This document shows positions 27,273 to 36,294 of a DNA stretch of 64,000 nucleotides, one piece after another. Made by a program: the position numbers and the translations under genes. Positions within the stretch are counted from its first letter, which is position 1. Each line of letters opens with the position of its first letter. The notes under the pieces are model-generated. The model saw only the letters and a program-made list of their open reading frames with translations, was not told the DNA's origin and ran no database searches. The stretch spans positions 1,205,098 to 1,269,097 of the forward strand of contig NZ_SOAY01000010.1 of NCBI RefSeq assembly GCF_004364165.1, in the 5' to 3' direction. This DNA comes from Maribacter spongiicola (GTDB taxonomy: Bacteria; Bacteroidota; Bacteroidia; Flavobacteriales; Flavobacteriaceae).

Positions 27273-28184
27273 TTAACGACCACCATTAGCTTGAATATCT
27301 AATACACATTCGGCATCTAAAGCTACCGTGTTTGTAGTTTTAGCAGTATGCTGTTGTTGTAGTAAGCTTAAAACGGTTGTGCCAGATAATCTACAGCCAG
27401 ATTTTACGCCGTCTTCGTATTGCGCAAGAGTATTTGATTGTAAAGATTTACCAGAAGAACCACCGAATTGTAATTCTGCACGCATAAGGCAAACAGCTTG
27501 GTTGCAATGGTTATCAGGAACTAATTGTCCGTCTTCGTTTTCAGATTCAGACTCATGGTCATTTACCATATCAGAACCTAAATTGACCAAACCAAATAGG
27601 TGACCGAATTCGTGGTTTAAAGTGGTCGTTTCTACCTCTGCTTCGCTAATAGAAGAACTTAAACTAGCTAAATCTCTTACGGTAGCTTCATGTATAACCA
27701 TAGACGTGTTGCGGTAAACAGCACCTAACGTTACAAGTCCGCCTTCTAGATCATCACCTTCTGCTGGTGCATCTGCAAAGTAAATATAGATAGCCAATGT
27801 GCTACCGGTATTAAAGGCTGTTCTGTTCGAGGTTTCTAAATCTGCAATTTCTTGTAGTGTAAGCTCATCTTCTGACGGACTAGATAATTCTTTATATACT
27901 AACTCAATATCTTCTTTGAAGGTGTGCTCTTTTAGATAGGCTGTAAAATCTGTCATTGCAGCTTCGGTCGGTTTAAAACCTGTTACATATGCTATTTCAA
28001 TTAGAAGTTTATCGTAGGTATCGTTAGAGAGAATGTCATTGGCAGAATCTCCTGTTGCCAGTAAATTAGCAGCCTTGTCAACTTTGGCTTCTGAATTTTC
28101 ACCATCAGAATCTGAAGAACTTTTAGAGCAAGAAACGGTAAATGCCACAATACCAATTAGCAATAAACTTTTGAACTTATTCAT
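27273..28184 (-). CDS. Zinc-metalloprotease lipoprotein with an archaemetzincin-like motif
   Basis: ATG 28184 gives a lipoprotein signal (AFTVSC, Cys at 19). Residues 191-198, HEFGHLFG, are a metzincin-type zinc site. The third ligand does not follow at the usual spacing. Instead, 30 residues after the second histidine come H226 C227 x4 C232 x M234, the same HCx4CxM order found in archaemetzincins, with M234 as a possible Met-turn. The intervening segment is acidic (HESESENEDGQ). It is often labelled a membrane metalloprotease in flavobacteria. The final CxxC of archaemetzincins is missing. Confidence 0.83.
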   Translation of the reverse strand: MNKFKSLLLIGIVAFTVSCSKSSSDSDGENSEAKVDKAANLLATGDSANDILSNDTYDKLLIEIAYVTGFKPTEAAMTDFTAYLKEHTFKEDIELVYKELSSPSEDELTLQEIADLETSNRTAFNTGSTLAIYIYFADAPAEGDDLEGGLVTLGAVYRNTSMVIHEATVRDLASLSSSISEAEVETTTLNHEFGHLFGLVNLGSDMVNDHESESENEDGQLVPDNHCNQAVCLMRAELQFGGSSGKSLQSNTLAQYEDGVKSGCRLSGTTVLSLLQQQHTAKTTNTVALDAECVLDIQANGGR

Positions 28185-28229
28185 AAAATTGTTTTGTACA
28201 AATAGCATAACGAAAAAAAAGAGTCGCTA

Positions 28230-28943
28230 TTACTTCATTTGCGTCAATCTTGCTAAATAGTCGTAATGTTCGCCCTCCATTACAAGCTCACATGTTAAAT
28301 TACTATAATTTGCTGCTCTTTGTAGCGTGTTGTAGTCTACATATAACCAAGGGAAAGATGTACTCTTTTCCTCTTTATATTCCATTTCAAAGCTTACTTC
28401 ACCGTAGTAATTAACGTTATCGGGAATCCAATAACCACCATCTTCGTCATCTTCGAACATATAAATAATGTCACTTGAGTCTAATAGAATTTGTCCATCG
28501 TCTTTTAAGAGCGATTTTAATTTAGAGAAAAAAGCTTCCAATCCGGCTAGTGTTCCTGCCAGACCAACGCCGTTCATTAAAATTAGAATGGTATCGAATT
28601 GCTCACCTTCGTATTTTAGTAGTTCGCAGTGTGCATTTTTTTTGAGTCCGCGTAATTTACTTACTTCAATTGCGCCTTTTGATGCATCTAGCCCTATAAC
28701 CGAAAAACCTTTTTCTTGTAAATACAGTCCATGACTACCAGCACCACAGCCAACATCAAGTACGTTGCCCTTACATAATTGTAACGCCTTTTGCTCTAGC
28801 TCGGGCATTTCTTTAAAACCCCTGAACATATAGGGTAGCGGTAAAACATCATCTTCAAGTAGTGATGAATATGTGTTAATATCCTCAGTGTAGTTTCCGT
28901 TCTGATAATCTAAAAGTGCCGTGCCTAAAATGTCGTTGTTCAA
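28230..28943 (-). CDS. Class I SAM-dependent methyltransferase
   Basis: SAM-binding motif I is VLDVGCGAGSHGLYL near residue 60, followed by the acidic motif VIGLDASKGAIEVSKLRG. The C-terminal part is unlike the common small-molecule groups, so the acceptor is unknown. At 237 residues it is a single-domain enzyme. It is divergent from the YkgJ gene with a 75-base spacer. Confidence 0.9.
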   Translation of the reverse strand: MNNDILGTALLDYQNGNYTEDINTYSSLLEDDVLPLPYMFRGFKEMPELEQKALQLCKGNVLDVGCGAGSHGLYLQEKGFSVIGLDASKGAIEVSKLRGLKKNAHCELLKYEGEQFDTILILMNGVGLAGTLAGLEAFFSKLKSLLKDDGQILLDSSDIIYMFEDDEDGGYWIPDNVNYYGEVSFEMEYKEEKSTSFPWLYVDYNTLQRAANYSNLTCELVMEGEHYDYLARLTQMK

Positions 28944-29007
28944 AATTCTTGTATTTCTAGTTGCAAAAGTCTAGCTTTTTGGTACTACTTCGCTAGTTTT
29001 GAAGAAT

Positions 29008-29015
29008 TAATTTTG
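29008..29015 (+). promoter_or_regulatory. -7 element immediately before the YkgJ-family gene
   Basis: TAATTTTG fits TAnnTTTG and ends four bases before the ATG at 29019, implying a leaderless or nearly leaderless message. A second match, TAGTTTTG, lies at 28994-29001 and could give a longer leader. Confidence 0.4.
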
Positions 29016-29018
29016 CAC

Positions 29019-29510
29019 ATGGAAGAGGTTTTACGAGAATTGCCGCAAAAGGCAAAAGAAAAACATAACGAGAATAAAAAGTTCTTTGTCAAGCTACGAA
29101 AGAAGCCGCCAAAGAATCTGGACTATATCATGCAAGAACTCCATGAGGCTGAATTTGAGCGTACCGATTGTTTAACCTGTGCCAATTGTTGTAAAACTAC
29201 CGGACCGTTGTTTACCAATGCAGATGTGGAGCGTATTTCAAAGTCGTTTCGAATGAAACCCCAGAAATTCATCGAAACCTATTTACGGGTAGATGAAGAA
29301 AATGATTTTGTGCTACAAGAAACCCCATGTACTTTTTTAGGATCGGATAATTACTGTTCTATTTATGATGTACGCCCAAAAGCTTGTCGCGAGTTTCCGC
29401 ATACAGATCGAAAGAAGTTTCAGCAAATAAGTAATCTTACCCTAAAAAATGTAGCTATTTGCCCAGCTGCTTTTAATATTGTGGAGGAAATGAAGAAGTT
29501 GATTAACTAA
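29019..29510 (+). CDS. YkgJ-family cysteine-cluster protein
   Basis: Putative iron- or zinc-cluster protein of 163 residues. The cysteines fall in the family pattern: CLTCANCCKTTGP, then CTFLGSDNYCSIYDVRPKAC, and a last Cys in AICPAAFN. The biochemical role of the family is unknown. The ATG at 29019 is preferred to the TTG at 29013. The DTW-domain gene follows on the same strand after about 50 bases. Confidence 0.9.
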   Translation: MEEVLRELPQKAKEKHNENKKFFVKLRKKPPKNLDYIMQELHEAEFERTDCLTCANCCKTTGPLFTNADVERISKSFRMKPQKFIETYLRVDEENDFVLQETPCTFLGSDNYCSIYDVRPKACREFPHTDRKKFQQISNLTLKNVAICPAAFNIVEEMKKLIN

Positions 29511-29561
29511 GTAGAAAAACAATAGAATTTCATATTGCAAGTCGAAATAAATAATTCAAGA

Positions 29562-30260
29562 ATGAAATGTTACAAATGTATGAGACCTTCTAGTACCTGT
29601 ATTTGTAAGCATATTAGTACCGTCAAAACCAATACGCGTTTCATTATTTTGATGCACCCAAAAGAGTACAAGAAAGAAAAAAATGGAACTGGGTGCATGA
29701 CGAATCTTCAGCTTGAGAATTCAGAAATTATAGTTGGTGTCGATTTTAGTAATAATGAGCGTGTCAATGAAATATTGAACGATGAGAAAAGTAGTTCTTT
29801 CTTACTCTATCCTGGTAAAGACAGTTTTAACTTATCTCAGAGAAATGGTTCAGAAATGAATTCTTTTATGGGTAAAAATCCTCACCTCTTCATTCTCGAT
29901 GGTACATGGCCCTGTGCCCGTAAAATGCTTAAGCTAAGTACGAACTTGCAAAAATTAAATCGGGTAAGTTTTGATAATAGTATAGCATCCAAATTTATAA
30001 TCAAGCAGCAGCCAGAGGCGCTTTGCCTTAGTACTATTGAATCGGTTTATACAGTATTAAACTTGCTTGACAAAGGTGGAGTGGAACAATGCAATACGAC
30101 GGACTTCCTAGTCCCGTTTGAAAAGATGATCGAACATCAACTCGACTATATTCTAAATCCGGATAATAAAAACTATAACTCAACTGCGAACAGAGAGATT
30201 GGGTCGAAGACGATGTATAAGAATAACAAGGAAAGAAATGTTGTTTTTGAGTTGGAGTAG
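29562..30260 (+). CDS. DTW-domain protein, putative tRNA-uridine aminocarboxypropyltransferase
   Basis: DTW proteins (TapT/TuaA family) transfer the 3-amino-3-carboxypropyl group of SAM to uridine 47 of tRNAs. The N-terminal zinc-like motif CYKCMRPSSTCICK, the HPKEYKKEKNGTGCM segment and the DTW signature ILDGTWPCARKM are all present. The start ATG at 29562 gives 232 residues and places the first cysteine at residue 3, as in homologues; the TTG at 29535 adds a short leader. The last 30 residues are polar and probably disordered. Confidence 0.9.
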   Translation: MKCYKCMRPSSTCICKHISTVKTNTRFIILMHPKEYKKEKNGTGCMTNLQLENSEIIVGVDFSNNERVNEILNDEKSSSFLLYPGKDSFNLSQRNGSEMNSFMGKNPHLFILDGTWPCARKMLKLSTNLQKLNRVSFDNSIASKFIIKQQPEALCLSTIESVYTVLNLLDKGGVEQCNTTDFLVPFEKMIEHQLDYILNPDNKNYNSTANREIGSKTMYKNNKERNVVFELE

Positions 30261-30315
30261 GTGATATAGTTTTTTCTATAAAACTCAGATAAATTATTTA
30301 ACCAAAACTATTCTA

Positions 30316-30816
30316 ATGAAACGTATTCTTAATTTTTCTTTATTAATGATTACCTTTTTGGTGACCTATACTTCTGTTTCACAAGAAGATTTTCTAAATA
30401 TTGAGGTTGTAAATACAGTGTTTAATGCACTGAAAGAGCAGAGTGAGAAAGAATTTCTAAAAGTACTGCCTACTAAAAACGAAGTTGAATATCTTATTCC
30501 TATAGTTAAAGAAACTCAACCTAATGATAATGTTCCGTCTGTAGATGCTATAATTTTAAATTTTGAAAATAAAGCTATTGAAAACTATAGAAGAGTGAGT
30601 GAAAGAGGTCGCTCGTTCGGTGTGTTGTGGAAAGATATCATTTTAGAAAAAGTAAGTTTTAAGAGTAATCCTGATAATAATGTGCCTATTGAAAGAGGAA
30701 GTATAACCTTAGAGTGTTCAAATAAGGACAAGAAGTTTCTGATTGTTTTGAAAAAAGTATATAAAATACAAGATACCTGGAGGGTGATGGATTCAATAAA
30801 GTTTACCCTTTTGTAA
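30316..30816 (+). CDS. Hypothetical secreted protein
   Basis: The 166-residue product has a signal peptide (FSLLMITFLVTYTSVSQ) with cleavage near residue 22. The mature part is a mixed alpha/beta domain ending KKVYKIQDTWRVMDSIKFTL, which resembles the last strands of a small cone-like NTF2 fold, but no family is certain. It stands alone between the DTW gene and the hydroxylase. Confidence 0.72.
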   Translation: MKRILNFSLLMITFLVTYTSVSQEDFLNIEVVNTVFNALKEQSEKEFLKVLPTKNEVEYLIPIVKETQPNDNVPSVDAIILNFENKAIENYRRVSERGRSFGVLWKDIILEKVSFKSNPDNNVPIERGSITLECSNKDKKFLIVLKKVYKIQDTWRVMDSIKFTLL

Positions 30817-31010
30817 TCTATTATGCTTATGCGTAATTGACTTATGATTTCTTAATAATCAAATTTTGCAGCTTAAAATTAAGTAAAAGTTTATTATATT
30901 GAGTGTTTGTTTGCGAATTTGTCAGAATTTACATATTTAATTGTAGATACTTTAATTTTGAGTTCAAGTTCTGTGTCGCATATTTATAACTTAAATAACT
31001 CACTTTTATA

Positions 31011-31865
31011 ATGGAACATATTATAACATATTTCGAATCAATCCCTGCAGCTCACCGATCACTTATTTTAGTTGGTGGAATTACTTTTTTTTGGATACTA
31101 GAAGGTATCGTACCGCTGTTTAATGGAAGCTATAATAAATGGAAGCATTCGCTGCCTAACTTCTTTTTTACACTGACTACGATAGTTATAAATTTCCCGC
31201 TGGCATTTTTGTTATTAAAAACTTCTGATTGGGCGGTTGCCAATGATTTCGGAATCATTAATTGGTTACCAGAAATGCCATTATGGGCATATGTATTTTT
31301 GGGTGTAGCGCTGTTAGATTTAATTGGGGCTTACACGGCTCATTTAGTAGAGCACAAAGTAAAACCTTTTTGGATGGTACATTTGGTACATCATACGGAT
31401 CATAATGTAGATACGACTACTGCGAACAGACATCATCCGTTAGAAAGTATCATTCGTTATATATTTACTTTAGTAGGTGTTTTTGTAGTTGGTGCGCCGG
31501 TGGGTATTATCATGTTGTACCAAAGTCTTTCTGTTGTTTTATCTCAATTTAACCATGCCAATATTAAACTACCAAAGGGTGTAGATAAGGCTATAAGCTA
31601 TGTGCTTATTTCTCCTGACATGCATAAAGTGCATCACCATTATGTATTACCATATACAGATTCTAATTACGGTAATATATTCTCGTGGTGGGATCGTTTA
31701 TTCGGTACTTATATGCATTTAGATAGAGAGAAAATCATCTACGGTGTAGACACCTTCCCCGATGAAGTGGCGAATGGTCAAATAAGTTCGTTGTTGAAAT
31801 ATCCTTTTGTTGGGTATAGAAAACCAACCACTGATATCGCTGGTGAACAGCCTTTAGTAAAGTAA
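31011..31865 (+). CDS. Sterol-desaturase/fatty-acid-hydroxylase superfamily membrane protein
   Basis: A di-iron membrane oxygenase is indicated by the histidine boxes HLVEHKVKPFWMVHLVHHTD and TTANRHHPLE, then a late HKVHHHYVLPYTDSNYG. Four to five helices fit the fold; length is 284. Substrates in the family include sterols, fatty acids and carotenoids (CrtZ type). The gap of about 190 bases upstream holds no gene. Its 3' end overlaps the convergent NamZ gene by 12 bases. Confidence 0.9.
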   Translation: MEHIITYFESIPAAHRSLILVGGITFFWILEGIVPLFNGSYNKWKHSLPNFFFTLTTIVINFPLAFLLLKTSDWAVANDFGIINWLPEMPLWAYVFLGVALLDLIGAYTAHLVEHKVKPFWMVHLVHHTDHNVDTTTANRHHPLESIIRYIFTLVGVFVVGAPVGIIMLYQSLSVVLSQFNHANIKLPKGVDKAISYVLISPDMHKVHHHYVLPYTDSNYGNIFSWWDRLFGTYMHLDREKIIYGVDTFPDEVANGQISSLLKYPFVGYRKPTTDIAGEQPLVK

Positions 31866-33092
31866 ATACTTTGCTCTTATCTTTTTAAATTTTTCAATGT
31901 CTGCTTGCCAAGTCGCTTTTATTTCGGCATTGGTGGCTCCGGCTTCAATTTGCTTTTGTAGTCTGTCGTTACCTGCATGAATAGTGAATCCGCTGGTGAT
32001 AAAGAATTTACTCTTGTCAACCGAATTGGTATAGGCATCTATAATGTAATCCATCGTTACCTCGTTCATACGCTCCGTTTTTGATAGGTCTTTTCCGTAG
32101 CATAATTTCCCTTCTTCCTTTGGGTATTTAGAACCAAAATTGGGTTCAGGAGTATAGGTGAAATCATACACTTTCGAATCTAAAAATGAAGCTCCGTAGC
32201 GCTGAAACTGAAACTCCGTTCCACGACCTGCATTAATGTTGGTGCCTTCGAACATTCCCAAGCTTGGGTATAAAGTAATAGAGGTGTCATTAGGTAAGTT
32301 TGGAGAAGGTCGAATTGGTAGACTATAAAACATATCATGCGTCCAGTTTTCTAAAGGGATCACCGTTAAATCTACTTTTTTATCACCTTCTAACCATAGT
32401 TCATCATTGATCATGTTGGCATATTCGCCAATGGTCATTCCGTATACTAACGGAATTTCTGTCATCCCTAGAAAAGAAGTGTGTGCTGCTTCCATAGTTG
32501 GTCCGTCTACGTAATGTCCGTTCGGGTTTGGTCTGTCTAACACTATAATAGGAATTCCTTTTTCGGCACAAGCTTCCATCACCAATTGCATGGTTGAGAT
32601 ATAGGTATAAAAACGAGCGCCCACATCTTGAATATCGAATAACACCAAATCTAATCCTTCTAATTGCTCTTGACTTGGTTTTCTGTTTTTACCGTGTAAC
32701 GATATTAAGTCTAATCCTGTTTTTACGTCTGTACTATTTTTTACATGCTCACCTGCATCAAAATTGCCTCTGAAACCATGTTCTGGTGCAAATACGTGTT
32801 TAATATCTACATCTAAATAAAGTAAGCTATCTACCAAGTGGGTGTGTCCGCCAGACTTAAATATAACACTGGTTTGGTTGGCGACAACGGCTATTTTCTT
32901 TCCTTTCAAAAGTGGTAGATATGCTTCCGTTCGGTTAGCGGCGACCACAATTTCTTTTGCTTCTTGCTCAATTTGTGGTTCATCGGTTGTTGATGTGGTA
33001 ATGGCTTGCTTTTTGGTTTCGTTTCCGCAGGTAGCCAATACCAAAAACCATAATAAAACTGTACTTTTGAAATTGGATAAAAATAACATCAT
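31854..33092 (-). CDS. Exo-beta-N-acetylmuramidase NamZ-like (DUF1343) lipoprotein
   Basis: The lipobox VLATC follows a short signal, so this is an exported lipoprotein of 412 residues. The DUF1343/NamZ core is clear: KIAVVANQTSVI, VFAPEHGFRGNFDAGEHV, DLVLFDIQDVGARFYTYIST and IIVLDRPNPNGHYVDGP. Family members release N-acetylmuramic acid from peptidoglycan fragments, as in muropeptide recycling. Its start codon abuts the start codon of the divergent permease gene without a spacer. Confidence 0.92.
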   Translation of the reverse strand: MMLFLSNFKSTVLLWFLVLATCGNETKKQAITTSTTDEPQIEQEAKEIVVAANRTEAYLPLLKGKKIAVVANQTSVIFKSGGHTHLVDSLLYLDVDIKHVFAPEHGFRGNFDAGEHVKNSTDVKTGLDLISLHGKNRKPSQEQLEGLDLVLFDIQDVGARFYTYISTMQLVMEACAEKGIPIIVLDRPNPNGHYVDGPTMEAAHTSFLGMTEIPLVYGMTIGEYANMINDELWLEGDKKVDLTVIPLENWTHDMFYSLPIRPSPNLPNDTSITLYPSLGMFEGTNINAGRGTEFQFQRYGASFLDSKVYDFTYTPEPNFGSKYPKEEGKLCYGKDLSKTERMNEVTMDYIIDAYTNSVDKSKFFITSGFTIHAGNDRLQKQIEAGATNAEIKATWQADIEKFKKIRAKYLLY

Positions 33093-34334
33093 TTGAATCT
33101 AGAATATTTTATCGCCAAACGGCTTATAAAGGGTAAGGAGCATAAAATTAGTATATCTGCACCGATAATAAAAATAGCCATTGCAGCAATTGCAATCGGG
33201 GTGATTATGATGTTGGTCGCTATTGCTACAGGACTGGGATTAAAAGAGAAAATACGTGAGAAAATAACTGCTTTCAACGGTCACGTACAAATCTATAATT
33301 ACGATAATAATAATTCTGAAGTTTCTGTCGTGCCCGTGAGTACGGAGCAAGAGTTTTATCCGGACTTCAAAATGGTTGATGGCATTGTGCATATTCAAGC
33401 CGTAGCTACCAAGGCGGGCATTATTCGTACCGAAGAAACTTTTGAGGGTATTATAGCCAAGGGTGTCGGCAAAGAATATAATTGGGAACCGTTCGATGAG
33501 TTTTTGATCGAAGGTGTTTTACCTGATTATTCGGGAGAGCTAAATTCTGATGTGCTTATTTCTAGAATAATGTCAAATCGTTTGAACTTAAAAGTGGGAG
33601 ATTCTTTCTTTACTTTTTTTCTGCGAGATGATGCCGCTGATAAAATACCTAACCAAAGAAAATTCACCATCACCGGAATCTACGATAGCGGATTTGAAGA
33701 AATTGACGGACTCTATATATTTACAGACATACGCCATATTCAGCGCATGAATAAATGGAAAGATACCGAGATAGGTAATTTTGAGGTATTCTTAGAGAGT
33801 TTTGATGATATAGACGAGAAAAATATAGAGATAAGGTCAAAAACATTTTCCACATTGGATAATAGAACTATAAAAGATAAGTACTACAAGATATTTGAAT
33901 GGATAGGCTTGTTCGATTTTAATATCGCCCTTATCATTGGGATCATGATTATAGTTGGTGGTATCAATATGATTACCGCATTGCTCGTTTTAATATTAGA
34001 ACGTACACCAATGATCGGTATTTTAAAAGCATTGGGTACTAATAACTGGAGTATAAGAAAAGTCTTTTTATACAATGCCGCTTACCTTATTATTGTTGGT
34101 TTATTTTGGGGTAACCTTATTGGTTTAGGTATTATTTTTATTCAAGAGAAGTTTCGGGTGTTTAAATTCCCGAACCCGAAAGAATACTACATAGAATACA
34201 TACCGGTAAGCATAGATCTTTGGACAATTCTTCTTTTAAATACTGGTGTATTGTTTCTGTGTCTGTTGATGCTTTTGATCCCGTCATATATTATTACGAG
34301 AATTACACCGGTAAAAGCTATTCGATTCGAGTAG
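33093..34334 (+). CDS. FtsX-like/LolCE-type ABC transporter permease
   Basis: The 413-residue protein has an N-terminal helix (IIKIAIAAIAIGVIMMLVAI), a large periplasmic domain (about 60-260), and three C-terminal helices, the MacB/LolC layout. The sequence NLEYFIAKRLIKGK is the usual flavobacterial N-terminus, so TTG 33093 is the start; no ATG is available before residue 39. The ATPase partner is not adjacent. It is probably involved in lipoprotein release or a related envelope transport step. Confidence 0.9.
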   Translation: MNLEYFIAKRLIKGKEHKISISAPIIKIAIAAIAIGVIMMLVAIATGLGLKEKIREKITAFNGHVQIYNYDNNNSEVSVVPVSTEQEFYPDFKMVDGIVHIQAVATKAGIIRTEETFEGIIAKGVGKEYNWEPFDEFLIEGVLPDYSGELNSDVLISRIMSNRLNLKVGDSFFTFFLRDDAADKIPNQRKFTITGIYDSGFEEIDGLYIFTDIRHIQRMNKWKDTEIGNFEVFLESFDDIDEKNIEIRSKTFSTLDNRTIKDKYYKIFEWIGLFDFNIALIIGIMIIVGGINMITALLVLILERTPMIGILKALGTNNWSIRKVFLYNAAYLIIVGLFWGNLIGLGIIFIQEKFRVFKFPNPKEYYIEYIPVSIDLWTILLLNTGVLFLCLLMLLIPSYIITRITPVKAIRFE

Positions 34335-34343
34335 TTTACCTAA

Positions 34344-34637
34344 TTAAAGGTGTTCAATAAAATTCATTCGCTTTCCAAGAACCCTTAGAACGTAGATTTC
34401 ATTTTCATTTTCGAATTGATAGAAAATGACGTGGGCTTTATAATTATAGAATTTTAACCCGTTGGCTATGGTTGAAGCATCTATTGCCAATGCAGGTCTG
34501 TCTGATAATTCAATTAGAAAGTTCTCTAATTCTTGCAAGTATGTAGTTGCCGGCGATTGCCCGAAAAATTTAATTCCGTATTTATAAATAGCAATTAAAT
34601 CGTGTTGCGCTTTTGTAGATAAATTATAGTTTGCCAT
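34344..34637 (-). CDS. parE: ParE/RelE-family type II toxin
   Basis: The 97-residue protein has the ParE pattern: NLSTKAQHDLIAIYKYGIKF, ELSDRPALA, and the C-terminal strands HVIFYQFENEN and IYVLRVLGKRMNF. ParE toxins poison gyrase; RelE-type members cleave mRNA, and the sequence does not decide between them. It follows and overlaps the antitoxin gene by 14 bases, the usual order. Confidence 0.92.
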   Translation of the reverse strand: MANYNLSTKAQHDLIAIYKYGIKFFGQSPATTYLQELENFLIELSDRPALAIDASTIANGLKFYNYKAHVIFYQFENENEIYVLRVLGKRMNFIEHL

Positions 34638-34866
34638 TATCTACTTGCTCAATAATATCACTGATTTTTAGAGAACTTCTTCCACTTTGCAAACCTTCAT
34701 CAATGGCGTTTTTTAATTCGGCTAATTTCATGTTTTCTTGCTGGTCTTTTCTGACCAAATCTCGAATATATTCACTGTCATTGGTGTAATCGCCATTTTC
34801 GACTTTTAGTTTTATCCAATTGTCTTGCTGATTGGTAAAGGTTATAGATTTTCGTATCGTTGCCAT
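34624..34866 (-). CDS. parD: ParD-family ribbon-helix-helix antitoxin
   Basis: This 80-residue protein has the N-terminal DNA-binding strand RKSITFTNQQDNWIKLKV and the motif YTNDSEYIRDLVRKDQQEN typical of ParD/CC2985 antitoxins; the C-terminal part should wrap the toxin. ATG 34866 is preferred to 34872. The pair is probably autoregulated from the AT-rich gap at 34867-34998. Confidence 0.92.
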   Translation of the reverse strand: MATIRKSITFTNQQDNWIKLKVENGDYTNDSEYIRDLVRKDQQENMKLAELKNAIDEGLQSGRSSLKISDIIEQVDNGKL

Positions 34867-34974
34867 AATCATTGCTTATGGTGCAATATAGTAATTATTC
34901 GCACCATATTTTATTTTGCTCTAGCGCTTAACATAGTAAGTGGTTTATTCTCGTTATAAATTAAGTGTTTTTGG

Positions 34975-34982
34975 TAAATTTG
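34975..34982 (+). promoter_or_regulatory. Bacteroidota-type -7 element for the M20 peptidase operon
   Basis: TAAATTTG matches TAnnTTTG and lies 17 bases before the ATG at 34999. No good -33 box is seen. Confidence 0.4.
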
Positions 34983-34998
34983 ATGTAAAACAGACCAC

Positions 34999-36294
34999 AT
35001 GCATCAAAAACTACTACTTACCCTAATTGCTGTGTTTTTATTGACAGGCGTCAATGCACAGAAACTATCAAAGAACGAGAAGAAGGTTGTAAAAGCTATC
35101 GAGCAAAATAATGCTGAGGCAATTTCATTTCTAGAAAAAGTCGTGAATATCAATAGTGGTACCTTAAATCTTAAAGGTGTTGAAATGGTAGGAAAAGAGT
35201 TTGCTACCGCATTTACTGATATCGGTTTTGAAAGTACTTGGATACCTATGCCCGAAGAAATGAATAGAGCGGGACACTTGTTTGCAGAAATAAAAGGCAC
35301 CAAGGGAAAAAAGTTGTTGCTTATTGGTCACTTAGATACGGTTTTTGAAGAAGATAGTCCGTTTCAAACTTTTGAAATGGTGAACGATTCTAGCGCACAC
35401 GCACCAGGTGGTAATGATATGAAGGGTGGCGATGTTATCGTGCTGTATGCACTAAAAGCACTACAACAAAACGGATTGCTGATTGATGCTCAAATTATTG
35501 TTGCCTTTACGGGTGATGAAGAAAGCACAGGTAGTCCGCTAGAAAAAAGTAGACACGATTTAATTGAGGCTGCCAAAAGAAGTGATATCGGTCTAGGTTT
35601 TGAAAACTCCACCGGATTCAATTATGCAACCGTTGCCCGTAGAGGTTCTTCTGGGTGGAAAGTTGAGGTAGAGGGTAAGAGAGCACACTCATCTGGTATT
35701 TTTAGTGAAGATACTGGCGCAGGAGCCATTTTTGAAATGTCTAGAATTTTAAACGGATTTTACACCGATGTAAGAGGAGAAGATTTATTGACCTTTAATC
35801 CCGGGACTTTAGTCGGTGGTACTTTTGTGGAGTTTGATGAAATGACCAGTAAGGGGACCGTTTTTGGTAAGACAAATGTCGTTGCGCAGAAAGCGGAAGT
35901 CCGTGGCGGATTACGATTTATATCCGAAGAACAAAAAGAACGTGCCCGCGATAATATGCGAGCTGTAGTTGCTAATAATTTACCGCAAACATCGGCAACT
36001 GTTACATTTAAGGATAGTTACCCCGCAATGCAACCTACGGAAGGGAATAAGGCATTATTGACAAAATTGAACAAAGTAAGTTTAGATTTAAAGCAAGGTG
36101 AAGTGTTAGCATACGACCCAGGTAAAAGAGGTGCGGCAGATACTTCTTTTGTGGCGGAATATGTAGATTGCCTAGACGGATTGGGGACTATGGGAAATGC
36201 AGCCCACACTCCCGAAGAAACCGTTAATTTGAATACTATTGAAGCATTAACGAAAAGAACAGCATTATTAATTTATAGATTGATAAATGAGTAA
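34999..36294 (+). CDS. Exported M20-family metallopeptidase (glutamate carboxypeptidase-like)
   Basis: Signal peptide with cleavage at NAQ, then an M20 di-zinc fold of 431 residues. Ligand motifs are LLIGHLDTVF (His), APGGNDMKGGDVI (bridging Asp), TGDEESTG (catalytic Glu and Glu ligand), and a late His in GNAAHTPEETV. The dimerisation lid sits between about 220 and 330. It resembles carboxypeptidase G2, which removes C-terminal glutamate from folates. It overlaps the mutarotase gene by eight bases. Confidence 0.93.
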   Translation: MHQKLLLTLIAVFLLTGVNAQKLSKNEKKVVKAIEQNNAEAISFLEKVVNINSGTLNLKGVEMVGKEFATAFTDIGFESTWIPMPEEMNRAGHLFAEIKGTKGKKLLLIGHLDTVFEEDSPFQTFEMVNDSSAHAPGGNDMKGGDVIVLYALKALQQNGLLIDAQIIVAFTGDEESTGSPLEKSRHDLIEAAKRSDIGLGFENSTGFNYATVARRGSSGWKVEVEGKRAHSSGIFSEDTGAGAIFEMSRILNGFYTDVRGEDLLTFNPGTLVGGTFVEFDEMTSKGTVFGKTNVVAQKAEVRGGLRFISEEQKERARDNMRAVVANNLPQTSATVTFKDSYPAMQPTEGNKALLTKLNKVSLDLKQGEVLAYDPGKRGAADTSFVAEYVDCLDGLGTMGNAAHTPEETVNLNTIEALTKRTALLIYRLINE

